Positions 33,371 to 41,393 of a DNA stretch of 64,000 bases are shown here, piece after piece. The stretch is taken from assembly GCF_014648395.1 (NCBI RefSeq), contig NZ_BMRA01000007.1, positions 298,843 to 362,842 of the forward strand. The letters are read 5' to 3'. Position 1 is the first letter of the stretch, and each line of letters begins with the position of its first letter. A program made the translations under genes and the position numbers. Source of the stretch: Micromonospora fulviviridis (GTDB lineage: Bacteria; Actinomycetota; Actinomycetes; Mycobacteriales; Micromonosporaceae). The notes beneath the pieces were generated by a model that saw nothing but the letters and a program-made list of their open reading frames with translations, was not told where the DNA came from and made no database searches.

Positions 33371-34375
33371 GTGGACGGCGGGATGAGGGAGCGCCGCCGC
33401 CGCACCCTGATCAGCGCGGCCCTGCACGCCGTCTCCCACGCGGTCGCCGTCGTCTACTGCCTCATGACGCTCACCGGGCCGAACCGGGCACTGATGCTCA
33501 CGGCGTACGGCTGCGGCCTGGCCGCCGGCGTCGTGGGTTCCTGGGCCGCGACCCGGGTCACCACGAAGGCGTCCGGCTACCAGGTCTCGTTCACCCTGCT
33601 GATGATCACGCTGGTGGTCGCGGCGCTCGGCGCCCACTGGGACGGCGGCGTCACCTCACCGGCGGCGCTCGGATTCGTGACCACGGCCGTGTTCGTGGCC
33701 GGCTACACCCCCCACCTGCGGCTGATGGTGGGGCTCGAGGTGCTCACCGTCGGGTCGTACGTCGTCGTCGCCGTCGCCGGTCCGCCGGCCCCCGCCGGTC
33801 ACGTGTTCGTCTACCTGGCCGGCATGCTGGTCCTGGTCTCGGTCTGCTCCACGCAGACGCGGACCCTCGCCCGGCAGCGGTCCCAGTTGCGCGCCCTGGC
33901 GTCCCTGGACCCGCTCACCGGCGCGCTCAACCGGCGTGGCCTGGCCGAGCTGGCGACGTTCCTGTTCCACACCGGCTGCCGCCCCGGCCCGTCCCTGCTC
34001 TGCCTCGACCTGGACGACTTCAAGCTGGTCAACGACCGCCTCGGGCACGCGGCCGGCGACGACCTGCTCCGCCGGGTGGTGGCGACGACCCGGAACGTGC
34101 TGCGGGCCGAGGACGCCGTGGCCCGGATCGGCGGCGACGAGTTCGTGGTGGTGCTCGGCGACGCCGACCGGGACTCGGCGCGGGCCGCGGCGGCCCGGAT
34201 CGAGGCGGCGGTCCGGGGGCTGGCCGGCGTCAGCGTCGGCTCGGCCACCGCCCCGTACGACGGCGACAGCCTCGACAAGCTGCTGCACGTCGCCGACCAG
34301 CGGCTCTACCTCGTGAAGCAGCGGCGCCGCCGGGCCGCCGGGCCGCTGCTCGCCGACGGCACCGGTCGCGGCTGA
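33371..34375 (+). CDS. Membrane diguanylate cyclase (GGDEF)
   Basis: A 334-residue protein. Residues 12-165 hold five or six hydrophobic helices (for example VAVVYCLMTL, VSFTLLMITLVVAAL). The GGDEF domain follows at about 175-325 with intact DPLTGALNRRG and RIGGDEF (254-258). An RxxD inhibitory site (RAED, 245-248) lies five residues before GGDEF, so product inhibition by c-di-GMP is expected. There is no EAL domain. It makes c-di-GMP, which in actinomycetes controls development through BldD. The GTG at 33371 is used; an ATG at 33383 is possible. Confidence 0.85.
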   Translation: MDGGMRERRRRTLISAALHAVSHAVAVVYCLMTLTGPNRALMLTAYGCGLAAGVVGSWAATRVTTKASGYQVSFTLLMITLVVAALGAHWDGGVTSPAALGFVTTAVFVAGYTPHLRLMVGLEVLTVGSYVVVAVAGPPAPAGHVFVYLAGMLVLVSVCSTQTRTLARQRSQLRALASLDPLTGALNRRGLAELATFLFHTGCRPGPSLLCLDLDDFKLVNDRLGHAAGDDLLRRVVATTRNVLRAEDAVARIGGDEFVVVLGDADRDSARAAAARIEAAVRGLAGVSVGSATAPYDGDSLDKLLHVADQRLYLVKQRRRRAAGPLLADGTGRG

Positions 34376-34492
34376 CGGCTGCGCCTCCTGCCCGGCGGTG
34401 GTCCGGACCGATCCGACATCGAGGACCGAGCCCGGTTACCGTAGCCGCGGCGCGGGTCGCCGCGCCGGGCGGTCGAGCGGTGGGAGGGTCGG

Positions 34493-35344
34493 ATGCGCCT
34501 GCACGTGGGCTGCGCCATGTGGACGCACAGGTCCTGGCAGGGGCGTTTCCTGGCCCACCCGCTGCCGGCCGGCGAGCGGCTGCGCGCCTACGCCGAGTGG
34601 TGCACCGCGGTCGAGGGGAACACCACCTTCTACGCGACCCCCAGCCGGGAGACGGTGGCGTCCTGGGCGCGGCAGACCGACCCCGGCTTCCGCTTCGTAC
34701 CCAAGCTGCCGAAGGTCGTCACGCACGAGCGCCGGCTCACCGGCGCCGACGCGGAGCTACGGGCCTTCCTGGACGCCGTCGAACCCCTCGGCCCGCGGGC
34801 GCACGCCCTCTGGGTGCAGTTGCCGGGCTCGTTCGGCCCCGGCGACGTGCCCGCGCTGGCCCGCTTCCTGCGTGGCCTGCCCACCACCCACCGGTACGCC
34901 GTCGAGGTCCGCCACCCCGCGTTCTTCACCGACCCCGCCGCGGTACGCGCCCTGGAGGACACGCTCGCCCGGGCCGGCGCGGAGTGGATCCCCTTCGACA
35001 CCACCGCGTTCTTCCGTACCCCGCCGACCAGCGACGCGGAGCGGGAGGCGTGGCTGAAGAAGCCGCGCCTCCCCCTGCGGACCCGGGCGCTGACCGACCG
35101 GCCGATCGTCCGCTACCTCGGCCGGGACGACCCGGCGCGGACGGTCGAGGGCTGGCAGCCGTGGCTCGACGTGGTGACCGGCTGGCTGCGCGAGGGCCGC
35201 TCGCCGACCGTGTTCGTGCACACGCCGGACAACGCCGACGCGCCCGACCTCGCCCGCCGCTTCCACGACCAGGTCCGGGCACGCCTGCCCGAGGTCGCGC
35301 CGCTGCCCGAGCCGGCGCCGGTCGCCCCGTCGACGCTGTTCTGA
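34493..35344 (+). CDS. DUF72 (YecE-like) TIM-barrel protein
   Basis: A 283-residue protein with DUF72 landmarks: VGCAMWTHRSWQGRF at the start, AYAEWCTAVEGNTTFYATPS (33-52), FRFVPKLPKVVTHE (62-75), LWVQLPGSF, and YAVEVRHPAFF. The family adopts a TIM barrel; no reaction is firmly known. A hydrophilic insert around WLKKPRLPLRTRALTDRPIVRYLG is typical. It is monocistronic. Confidence 0.82.
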   Translation: MRLHVGCAMWTHRSWQGRFLAHPLPAGERLRAYAEWCTAVEGNTTFYATPSRETVASWARQTDPGFRFVPKLPKVVTHERRLTGADAELRAFLDAVEPLGPRAHALWVQLPGSFGPGDVPALARFLRGLPTTHRYAVEVRHPAFFTDPAAVRALEDTLARAGAEWIPFDTTAFFRTPPTSDAEREAWLKKPRLPLRTRALTDRPIVRYLGRDDPARTVEGWQPWLDVVTGWLREGRSPTVFVHTPDNADAPDLARRFHDQVRARLPEVAPLPEPAPVAPSTLF

Positions 35345-35392
35345 GGCGAGCCGCCGCCCGTCGGCGCGCTTTCCGCGGCCAGCCGCGCCGGG

Positions 35393-36817
35393 TCAGGCCG
35401 GCGTCAGCGGCAACAGCACGGCGAACCGGGTGTCGCCCGGCTCCGACCGCACCCGGATGTCCCCGTGATGCTTGTTGACGACGATGCGGTAGGAGATGTC
35501 CAGCCCGAGGCCGGTGCCCTCGCCGACGGGCTTCGTGGTGAAGAACGGCTCGAAGATGCGCGGCCGGATCTCCGGCGGGATGCCGGCCCCGGTGTCGCGG
35601 ACCTCCACGATCAGCCGGTCCTCCTTCCGGCCGGTCCGGATGGTCAGCGTGCCGCTGCCGGCCATCGCGCCGAGGGCGTTGTCGATGAGGTTGGTCCACA
35701 CCTGGTTCAGCTCGGCGGCGTACGCCGGCACGGGCGGCAGGGCCTGGTCGTACTCCTTCACCACCCGCACGCCGGCCGGGATCTTGGCCTGGAGCATGAC
35801 CAGGGTGGCGTCGAGGAGGTCGTGCACGTCGACGGTCTGGTAGGGCGCCCGGTCCAGCTGGGAGTACTGCTTCGCGGCGCCGACCAGCCCGGAGACCCGG
35901 GTGACGGCGTCGTCGATCTCGCCCATCAGCAGTTCGGTGTCGATGGTGTAGGTGATCCAGTGGATGGCCGACTCCAGGTCGTCGGCGCCCACCGCGGCGT
36001 CGACCTGGCCGAGCCAGCCGGTGTCGATGCCCCCGGCGACCAGCGTCGGGGCCAGCTCCCAGGCGCCCCGGACGCCGCGGTCGTCGAGCCAGTCGGCCAG
36101 CTCGTCCTCGGCGTCGCTGGCCGCCAGCGGCGTCAGCGCGGGCGCGGCGGCGGCCCGCTTCACGGCCTCCTCCTGCAACGCCACGAGGTCGTGCAGCCGC
36201 CGGCCGTCGAGCCGGCCGTCGGCGATCATGGCGAGCTTGTGCCGCATCTTCGCGACCCGGCCACGCAGCGCCGAGGTGGCCCGCACCGCGGCCGCCGCCG
36301 GGTTGTTGAGCTCGTGGGTCAGGCCGGCCGAGAGGGCGCCGAGGGCCAGCAGCCGCTCCCGCTCGCCCACGATGGTCTGGCTGTTGCGCATCCCGACGAA
36401 CAGGCCCTCCAGCAGGTGCGTGGCCATCGGGAACCAGCTGCGCATCGCGTCGGCGATGATCTGGGCGGGCAGCGCGAAGACGTCGCAGTCGGTCACCGCG
36501 AAGAGGCTGTTCAGGTAGCGCTGCTCGGCCAGGTCGCCCACGTACGCCTGCATGGCGCCGCCGTAGACGCCGGGCTGGCTGGTCCGGCTGATCTCGACCT
36601 CGTCGCCCTGGACCCGGCGGTGCAGGGTCACGGTGCCGTCGAGCAGCACGTAGAAGCAGCTCGCCTGCTCGCCCTCCACGTAGACCGGCTCGCCCGCGCG
36701 GCGTCGCTCCACCCGGCCGTGCTCGGCCAGGTGCGCGAGCTGTTCCGGGGTGAGCGACTCGAAGAGGAAGAGGCGCCGCAGCTCGTCCGGGGTGAGCCGG
36801 TCGCTTTCGGTGGTCAC
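35393..36817 (-). CDS. Histidine kinase with N-terminal cyclic-nucleotide-binding domain
   Basis: A 474-residue cytosolic kinase. Residues about 15-130 are a Crp-like cNMP-binding domain (EPVYVEGEQASCFYVLLDGTV split at conserved positions). The H-box ALSAGLTHELNNP carries His168, and the catalytic domain (about 350-474) shows the N-box VWTNLIDNALGAM, DTGAGIPP and FEPFFTTKP then GEGTGLGLDI. No membrane segment is present. It starts with GTG at 36817, overlapping the stop of the second 20-codon mini-ORF. The response regulator/thioredoxin-reductase fusion immediately upstream is its likely phosphotransfer partner. Confidence 0.88.
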   Translation of the reverse strand: MTTESDRLTPDELRRLFLFESLTPEQLAHLAEHGRVERRRAGEPVYVEGEQASCFYVLLDGTVTLHRRVQGDEVEISRTSQPGVYGGAMQAYVGDLAEQRYLNSLFAVTDCDVFALPAQIIADAMRSWFPMATHLLEGLFVGMRNSQTIVGERERLLALGALSAGLTHELNNPAAAAVRATSALRGRVAKMRHKLAMIADGRLDGRRLHDLVALQEEAVKRAAAAPALTPLAASDAEDELADWLDDRGVRGAWELAPTLVAGGIDTGWLGQVDAAVGADDLESAIHWITYTIDTELLMGEIDDAVTRVSGLVGAAKQYSQLDRAPYQTVDVHDLLDATLVMLQAKIPAGVRVVKEYDQALPPVPAYAAELNQVWTNLIDNALGAMAGSGTLTIRTGRKEDRLIVEVRDTGAGIPPEIRPRIFEPFFTTKPVGEGTGLGLDISYRIVVNKHHGDIRVRSEPGDTRFAVLLPLTPA

Positions 36818-36876
36818 TGAACCTCCCTGGTTCGCGACTGCGGGGCTCGCAGACCCGGCTCACTCCTCGCGCTCAC
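36814..36876 (-). CDS. Second coupled 20-residue mini-ORF
   Basis: GTG at 36876, overlapping the stop of mini-ORF 1 by 4 bp (GTGA), and stop at 36816-36814 overlapping the kinase GTG in the same way. GGGAGG inside each unit lies 4-5 nt before the next GTG. The peptide starts VSARSEPGLR and ends TREVQ. Coding by chance is possible because the sequence may be a genome-wide repeat element. Confidence 0.35.
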   Translation of the reverse strand: MSARSEPGLRAPQSRTREVQ

Positions 36877-36939
36877 TGTGCCTCCCTGGTTCGCGACTGC
36901 GGGGCTCGCAGACCCGGCTCACTCCTCGCGCTCACTGTG
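36822..36939 (-). repeat. Two tandem 59-bp direct repeats between two signalling genes
   Basis: Units 36822-36880 and 36881-36939 are identical over 59 bp, and a 5-bp fragment of a third (CCTCC) follows. Read on the minus strand each unit gives GGGAGG, GTG and 20 codons to a TGA that overlaps the next GTG; 59 equals 63 minus the 4-bp overlap. The repeats span the last codon of the response-regulator gene and the leader of the kinase gene. They may be a copy of a dispersed repetitive element of the genome. Confidence 0.95.
36873..36935 (-). CDS. First coupled 20-residue mini-ORF
   Basis: GTG at 36935 overlaps the TGA of the response regulator/reductase gene (GTGA), and its own TGA overlaps mini-ORF 2. 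The peptide is basic (Arg/Ser/Pro-rich, VSARSEPGLR start, TREAQ end). Its existence depends on ribosome re-initiation, as its Shine-Dalgarno lies in the upstream gene's final codons (GGAGGCACA). Confidence 0.35.
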   Translation of the reverse strand: MSARSEPGLRAPQSRTREAQ

Positions 36940-38590
36940 CCTCCAGGTAGCGGTGCACGAGCGAGACCGCCATGGCGCCCTCGCCCACGGCCGAGGCCAC
37001 CCGCTTCACCGACTCGGCCCGCACGTCACCGGCGGCGAAGACGCCGGGCATGCTGGACTCCAGGTGGTACGGGTCGCGCGGCAGCGCCCAGCCGGCCGGC
37101 CGGCGGCCCCCGCGGGTCAGGTCCGGCCCGGTGAGGACGAAGCCCCGGTTGTCCCGGGCGACCGCGCCGTCGAGCCAGTCGGTGTGCGGCTCCGCGCCGA
37201 TGAACACGAAGAGCCACGAGGTGTCGGCGCGCCGGGTCTCGCCGGTGCGGGTGTCGCGCAGGGTCACCTCTTCGAGGTGCTCCTGGCCGGAGCCGCCGAC
37301 CACCTCGGTGTGCGGGTGGACCTCGATGGTGTCGATCCGGGCGATCTGCTCGATCAGGTAGCTGGACATCGACCGGGTCAGGTCGTCGCCGCGGATCAGC
37401 AGGTGCACCCGGCGGGCGTACCGGGAGAAGTGCACGGCGGCCTGGCCGGCCGAGTTCGCCCCGCCGACGATGTAGACGTCCTCCCCCGAGCAGCTCGGCG
37501 CCTCGCTCGCCACCGAGCCGTAGAAGCAGCCCCGGCCGGTCAGCTCGGCCAGCCCCGGCGCGGGCAGCATGCGGTAGGAGACGCCGGTGGCGAGCACCAC
37601 CGTGTGCGCGGCGACGCTGCTGCCGTCGGCGAACCGGAGCACCCGCGCCCCGCCGGCGTCCTCCAGGGACACCACCTCGCGGGCGCTGAGCAGTTCGGCG
37701 CCGAATCGCAGCGCCTGCCGGCGGGCCCGGTCGGTCAGCTGCGCGCCGGACACGCCGTCGGGGAAGCCGAGGTAGTTCTCGATCCGGCTGCTCTGCCCGG
37801 CCTGGCCGCCGGTGGCCCGCCGCTCGATCAGCACCGTCCGCAGCCCCTCCGAGGCGCCGTAGACGGCGGCGCCGAGCCCGGCCGGGCCGGCACCGACCAC
37901 CACCAGGTCGTAGAAGTCCGCGGCCGGCGTCGTGGCCAGCCCGACCTGCGCGGCCAGGTCGGCCGTCGTCGGCTGCACCAGCGACTTGCCGTCGGCCGTC
38001 ACGACAAGGGGTACGTCGTTCGCGGTCACCCCCGCCGCCGTCAGCAGCTCGGCGCCCTCCGGCTCGTCGGCGAGCACCCAGCGGAACGGCACCAGGTTCC
38101 GGGCCAGGAAGTCGCGCGTCTTGAAGGACGGGGCGGACCAGCGGTGCCCGACCACGCGCAGCTCGGGGGTGGCCGTGGCCGCGCCGGCCGTCCACGCCTC
38201 CAGCAGCTGGTCGAGCACCGGGTAGAGCTTCTCCTCCGGCGGGTGCCACGGCTTGAGCAGGTAGTGGTCGAGGTCGACCACGTTGATCGCGTTGATCGCG
38301 GCGTCGGTGTCGGCGTACGCGGTCAGGAGGACCCGGCGCGCGGCGGGGAAGAGGTCCATGGCGGCCTCGAGGAACTCGATGCCGTTCATCTGTGGCATCC
38401 GGTAGTCGGCGATCAGCACCGCCACCTGCTCGCCGCGGAGCTTCAGCTCGCGGAGGGCGTCCAGCGCCGCCTCGGCGGAGTCGGCCCGCACCACCCGGTA
38501 GCGGTCGCCGTAGCGGCGCCGGATGTCGCGGGCCACCGCCCGGGAGACGGCCGGGTCGTCGTCGACGGTGAGGATCGCGGGGTTGGGCAT
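36932..38590 (-). CDS. Response regulator fused to thioredoxin-reductase-like flavoprotein
   Basis: A 552-residue protein. Residues 1-125 form a receiver with DD (11-12), the phospho-acceptor Asp62 (IADYRMP) and Lys113 in LLKPWHP. Residues 140-225 look like a thioredoxin/glutaredoxin-fold linker without a CxxC. Residues 226-552 form a pyridine-nucleotide reductase with FAD site VVGAGPAGLG (231-240), NADPH site IVGGANSAG (374-382) and a final GVFAAGDVR. The CxxC normally found between GRG and the NADPH site is absent; only Cys355 and Cys367 occur there. It is probably phosphorylated by the downstream kinase. Its electron acceptor is unknown. Confidence 0.9.
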   Translation of the reverse strand: MPNPAILTVDDDPAVSRAVARDIRRRYGDRYRVVRADSAEAALDALRELKLRGEQVAVLIADYRMPQMNGIEFLEAAMDLFPAARRVLLTAYADTDAAINAINVVDLDHYLLKPWHPPEEKLYPVLDQLLEAWTAGAATATPELRVVGHRWSAPSFKTRDFLARNLVPFRWVLADEPEGAELLTAAGVTANDVPLVVTADGKSLVQPTTADLAAQVGLATTPAADFYDLVVVGAGPAGLGAAVYGASEGLRTVLIERRATGGQAGQSSRIENYLGFPDGVSGAQLTDRARRQALRFGAELLSAREVVSLEDAGGARVLRFADGSSVAAHTVVLATGVSYRMLPAPGLAELTGRGCFYGSVASEAPSCSGEDVYIVGGANSAGQAAVHFSRYARRVHLLIRGDDLTRSMSSYLIEQIARIDTIEVHPHTEVVGGSGQEHLEEVTLRDTRTGETRRADTSWLFVFIGAEPHTDWLDGAVARDNRGFVLTGPDLTRGGRRPAGWALPRDPYHLESSMPGVFAAGDVRAESVKRVASAVGEGAMAVSLVHRYLEAQ

Positions 38591-38648
38591 GGCGTCTACT
38601 AAAGCACCATCGCCGCTCGGCCCCCACCACGCCGCGGTCCCGTCCCAA

Positions 38649-39437
38649 TCAGCCGGGCCGGCCGGGTTCGCGCGGCGGCACCGGGTCGACGTACGCCCCG
38701 GGCGGTCCCGCGTACCGCCGGCCGTCCGGGTACGGCAGGGCGTTCGGTGTGCAGCCGTGCAGGCCCAGGGTCTGCTGCTGCATCACCGGCGCCGGCCGGC
38801 CCCGTCCCGGGCACCGCTCGTGCCCGTGGCCGAGCCGGTGGCCGACCTCGTGGTTGACCATGTACCGGCGGTAGGTGGCGAGGCTCGCGCCGTAGCCCGG
38901 CACGCCCTCGGCCCAGCGGGCGACGTTGAGCACCACCCGGTCGCCGTGGCGACAGGAGGTGTAGCCGTCGGGGACGTCCCCGCACAGCTCGTCGCGGGTG
39001 CCGGGGGTGGCGAGGTAGACGGTGAAGTCGGCCGGCTGGTCCCGCCCGACCCGGCGCAGGGCGAGCGTCCCGCTCGCCGTCCAGCCCTGCGGGTCGGTCA
39101 GGGTCCGGGTGAGCTCCGCGGCGAAGTCGGCCGGCGGCAGCCCGTGGATGTCGCGCTCCACCGCGACCCGGTAGCGCAGCAGCCGGCCCGTACCCCTCGG
39201 GGCGCCCGGTTCGGCGGCGGCGAACCGCCACTGGTTGCCGCCGTCCGCGGGATAGCTGATCCGGTCCGGACGTGGCCGGGCGGGCCCCGCCGCCGGCGCG
39301 GTGGCGACCGGGCCGGCGACCGGACGGGCGGGCGGGGCGGCGGGCCGGCCGGCCGCGGGCGGCGCGCAGGCGGACAGCAGCGCGGCCAGCAGTAGCATCG
39401 TCCCGCCACCGCGAGCCCGGCCCACCGTCGTCGTCAT
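38649..39437 (-). CDS. DUF3152 lipoprotein with metalloprotease-like HExxH motif
   Basis: A 262-residue lipoprotein: the signal ends in a lipobox LLSAC (about residues 20-24), then a Pro/Ala linker. The DUF3152 domain runs from about residue 60 with VAVERDIHGLP, LTDPQGWTASGTLALRR, VVLNVARWAEG, NHEVGHRLGHGHE (an HExxH-type zinc site) and VMQQQTLGLHGC. Family members are secreted and thought to be peptidases. The ATG is at 39437; it diverges from the ECF sigma gene. Confidence 0.82.
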   Translation of the reverse strand: MTTTVGRARGGGTMLLLAALLSACAPPAAGRPAAPPARPVAGPVATAPAAGPARPRPDRISYPADGGNQWRFAAAEPGAPRGTGRLLRYRVAVERDIHGLPPADFAAELTRTLTDPQGWTASGTLALRRVGRDQPADFTVYLATPGTRDELCGDVPDGYTSCRHGDRVVLNVARWAEGVPGYGASLATYRRYMVNHEVGHRLGHGHERCPGRGRPAPVMQQQTLGLHGCTPNALPYPDGRRYAGPPGAYVDPVPPREPGRPG

Positions 39438-39520
39438 CCTCGGTCTCCCCTCGCCGTCTCCGGTCGTGCGCAGGGATGAGGACGGGTGACCCGGTGACGA
39501 AGTTGGTGCGGCGGGGACTC

Positions 39521-39544
39521 AACCTTTCCCCCGCCTCACCCGTC
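39521..39544 (+). promoter_or_regulatory. ECF-type promoter of the sigma factor gene (likely autoregulated)
   Basis: An AAC-type -35 (AACC at 39521) and a CGTC-type -10 (39541-39544) with 17 bp between AAC and CGTC, matching the general ECF promoter form. It sits 31 bp upstream of the ATG of a SigE-family sigma gene, as expected for autoregulation. Confidence 0.55.
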
Positions 39545-39575
39545 CTGTCCCAGGTGAGGCTTGGAGAGGGCGGGC

Positions 39576-40079
39576 ATGGCACGGGGTGACGCCGAGTTCG
39601 TCGAGTTCGCCACGGCGGCGTCCGCGCGGCTGGTGCACGCCGCGTTCCTGATGACGGGCAACCATCACCAGGCCGAGGACGCGGCCCAGACGGCGCTGGT
39701 CCGCACCTACGCGTCGTGGTCCCGGATCCGTAACGGCGACGCCTACGGCTACGCCCGGTCGGTGCTGGTGAACCACCTCGTCGACACCTGGCGGCGGCCG
39801 ATCCGGGAGTACCCCACCGAGGACCTCCCGGAGCAGCGTCGCGGCGACGTGGCCGACGAGGTGGCGACCCGGCGCTGGCTGCTCACCATCCTCGGCACGC
39901 TCACCGCGCGCGAGCGGGCCGTCGTCGTCCTGCGCTACTACTTCGACCTTCCGGAGGCCCAGGTGGCCCGCGAACTCGACGTCTCGGTGGGGACCGTCAA
40001 GAGCACCGGCTCCCGCGCCCTGGAGAAGCTGCGCACGGCGGGCCTCACCGCGCCGGAGCCGCAGGGGACGCGCCGATGA
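39576..40079 (+). CDS. SigE-family ECF RNA polymerase sigma factor
   Basis: A 167-residue ECF sigma factor. Region 2 covers about residues 10-80 (AARLVHAAFLMTGNHHQAEDAAQTAL-like pattern), region 4 about 105-160 (LTARERAVVVLRYYFDLPEAQVARELDVSVGTVKST, broken here at conserved positions). The SigE-like subgroup with a compact linker is typical of actinomycetes. GGAGAGG precedes ATG 39576; a TTG at 39561 is less likely. It overlaps the membrane-protein gene (ATGA), which is the probable anti-sigma partner. Confidence 0.88.
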   Translation: MARGDAEFVEFATAASARLVHAAFLMTGNHHQAEDAAQTALVRTYASWSRIRNGDAYGYARSVLVNHLVDTWRRPIREYPTEDLPEQRRGDVADEVATRRWLLTILGTLTARERAVVVLRYYFDLPEAQVARELDVSVGTVKSTGSRALEKLRTAGLTAPEPQGTRR

Positions 40080-40828
40080 ACGAGGTGGACGAGCTGCGCC
40101 GCGCCATGCGGGCGACCGAGCGGGCCGACCGCGACGGCCTCGACCTCGCCGGGATCATGCGGGAGGGCCGGCGGGTGCGCCGCCGCCGGCAGGTCGCCGG
40201 GACCGGAGCGGTGGCGGCCGTGGTGGCCGCCGTGTTGATCGGCGTCGGCGGCACCGTCGCGCGGACGCGCCCGCCGGAGCCGACCGGGCCCGCGCCGGCC
40301 GCCACCGCGCCCGTCGCCGCCTCGACGGCGACCACCGACCCGAGCCCCACCGCGACCGCCGACCCCGGCCCGACCGAGCCCCCGCCCCGGCCGGTGGGCG
40401 CCGTGGTGGGCAGCGGCATCCGGTACGGCGCCGACGAGCGGGTCTTCTACGTCGTTCCCGTCGACGTGCCCGAGCTGCCCGGGGTGACGATCGGCCTGGC
40501 GGCCGGCCGGCGCTCCCCCACCGGCGAGCTGACCACCGACTACCTGGTCAACGACGTGGCGGGCAGCGACCGCCGGCCGGGGTTCCACCAGATCGGCTAC
40601 GACCAGCAACGGGTGCCCGCCGACGCCCCGGTGCCGACCTTCGGGTACTTCGTCGGGCCGGCCGCGCGGATCGTCGGCACCGTCGACGGCCGCCACGTCG
40701 AGGCCCGGTTGGCCCGGTGGAGCGAGGACCCCCGACTGGTGATCTTCTGGTTCGACCCGGGGGTGCTCGCCCCCGGGACGCCGCTGGACGGGATCGTCGC
40801 CCGCGACGCCCGGGACCGGAAGCTGTGA
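40076..40828 (+). CDS. Membrane protein co-translated with SigE-type sigma, possible anti-sigma factor
   Basis: A 250-residue protein. Residues 1-40 are cytosolic and basic (MNEVDELRRAMRATERAD; RRVRRRRQ). One membrane helix follows (about 41-62, AAVVAAVLIGVGG). A Pro/Thr linker then leads to an extracytoplasmic domain (VRYGADERVFYVVPVDVPELP-like strands). No zinc-anti-sigma (ZAS) motif is visible. The 4-bp overlap with the sigma gene is typical of sigma/anti-sigma pairs. Confidence 0.65.
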   Translation: MNEVDELRRAMRATERADRDGLDLAGIMREGRRVRRRRQVAGTGAVAAVVAAVLIGVGGTVARTRPPEPTGPAPAATAPVAASTATTDPSPTATADPGPTEPPPRPVGAVVGSGIRYGADERVFYVVPVDVPELPGVTIGLAAGRRSPTGELTTDYLVNDVAGSDRRPGFHQIGYDQQRVPADAPVPTFGYFVGPAARIVGTVDGRHVEARLARWSEDPRLVIFWFDPGVLAPGTPLDGIVARDARDRKL

Positions 40829-40911
40829 CCCCACCCGGGGTGGTTGCCGGCGCGGGCCGCAGTTCTAGGCTGGGGTGGCAGTGCCGGGCGTTTGACCAGG
40901 GAGGGATCGCC

Positions 40912-41373
40912 ATGAGCCAGACCGAGCGGACCGACATCGCCGACGAGTGGAACGTGGCCGAGGACGACGGCGTCCTGGACGCCTCGGACACCCTCGACGA
41001 CGACCGGGTCGGCGACCCCCTCGACACCGGCATCGTCGCCGCGGACCACTGGACGGCGGCGAACCGGTTCGGCACCACCCCCGCCGAGGAGCGGGCCGGC
41101 GAGTCCCTCGCGCAGCTGCTCGCCCAGGAGGAACCGGACCTCGACCCGTACGCCGAGGTGGCCGACGACGAGGACGAGCTGACCCGCCGGGGCTACGAGC
41201 GGGAGGCGCGGACGGGGCGCCTGGTCGCGGACGACGCGGGCCTCGGCGAGGACGAGCAGGCGGACTCGGTCGCCTGGGACGCCGGCGTCGACGGGGGCGG
41301 GGCCAGCGCCGAGGAGGCCGCCATGCACCTGGTCGACGACCCGAACGGCCCGGGAGACGGCCCGCTGCGGTGA
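40912..41373 (+). CDS. DUF5709 acidic protein
   Basis: A 153-residue highly acidic protein (many Asp/Glu runs: DEWNVAEDDGVLD, AEVADDEDEL) with the actinobacterial DUF5709 pattern ending in AAMHLVDDPNGPGD. It is disordered and cytosolic. GGGAGGGA precedes ATG 40912. Function unknown. Confidence 0.75.
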   Translation: MSQTERTDIADEWNVAEDDGVLDASDTLDDDRVGDPLDTGIVAADHWTAANRFGTTPAEERAGESLAQLLAQEEPDLDPYAEVADDEDELTRRGYEREARTGRLVADDAGLGEDEQADSVAWDAGVDGGGASAEEAAMHLVDDPNGPGDGPLR

Positions 41374-41393
41374 CGCGGGGCGGCCGTCGCCGG

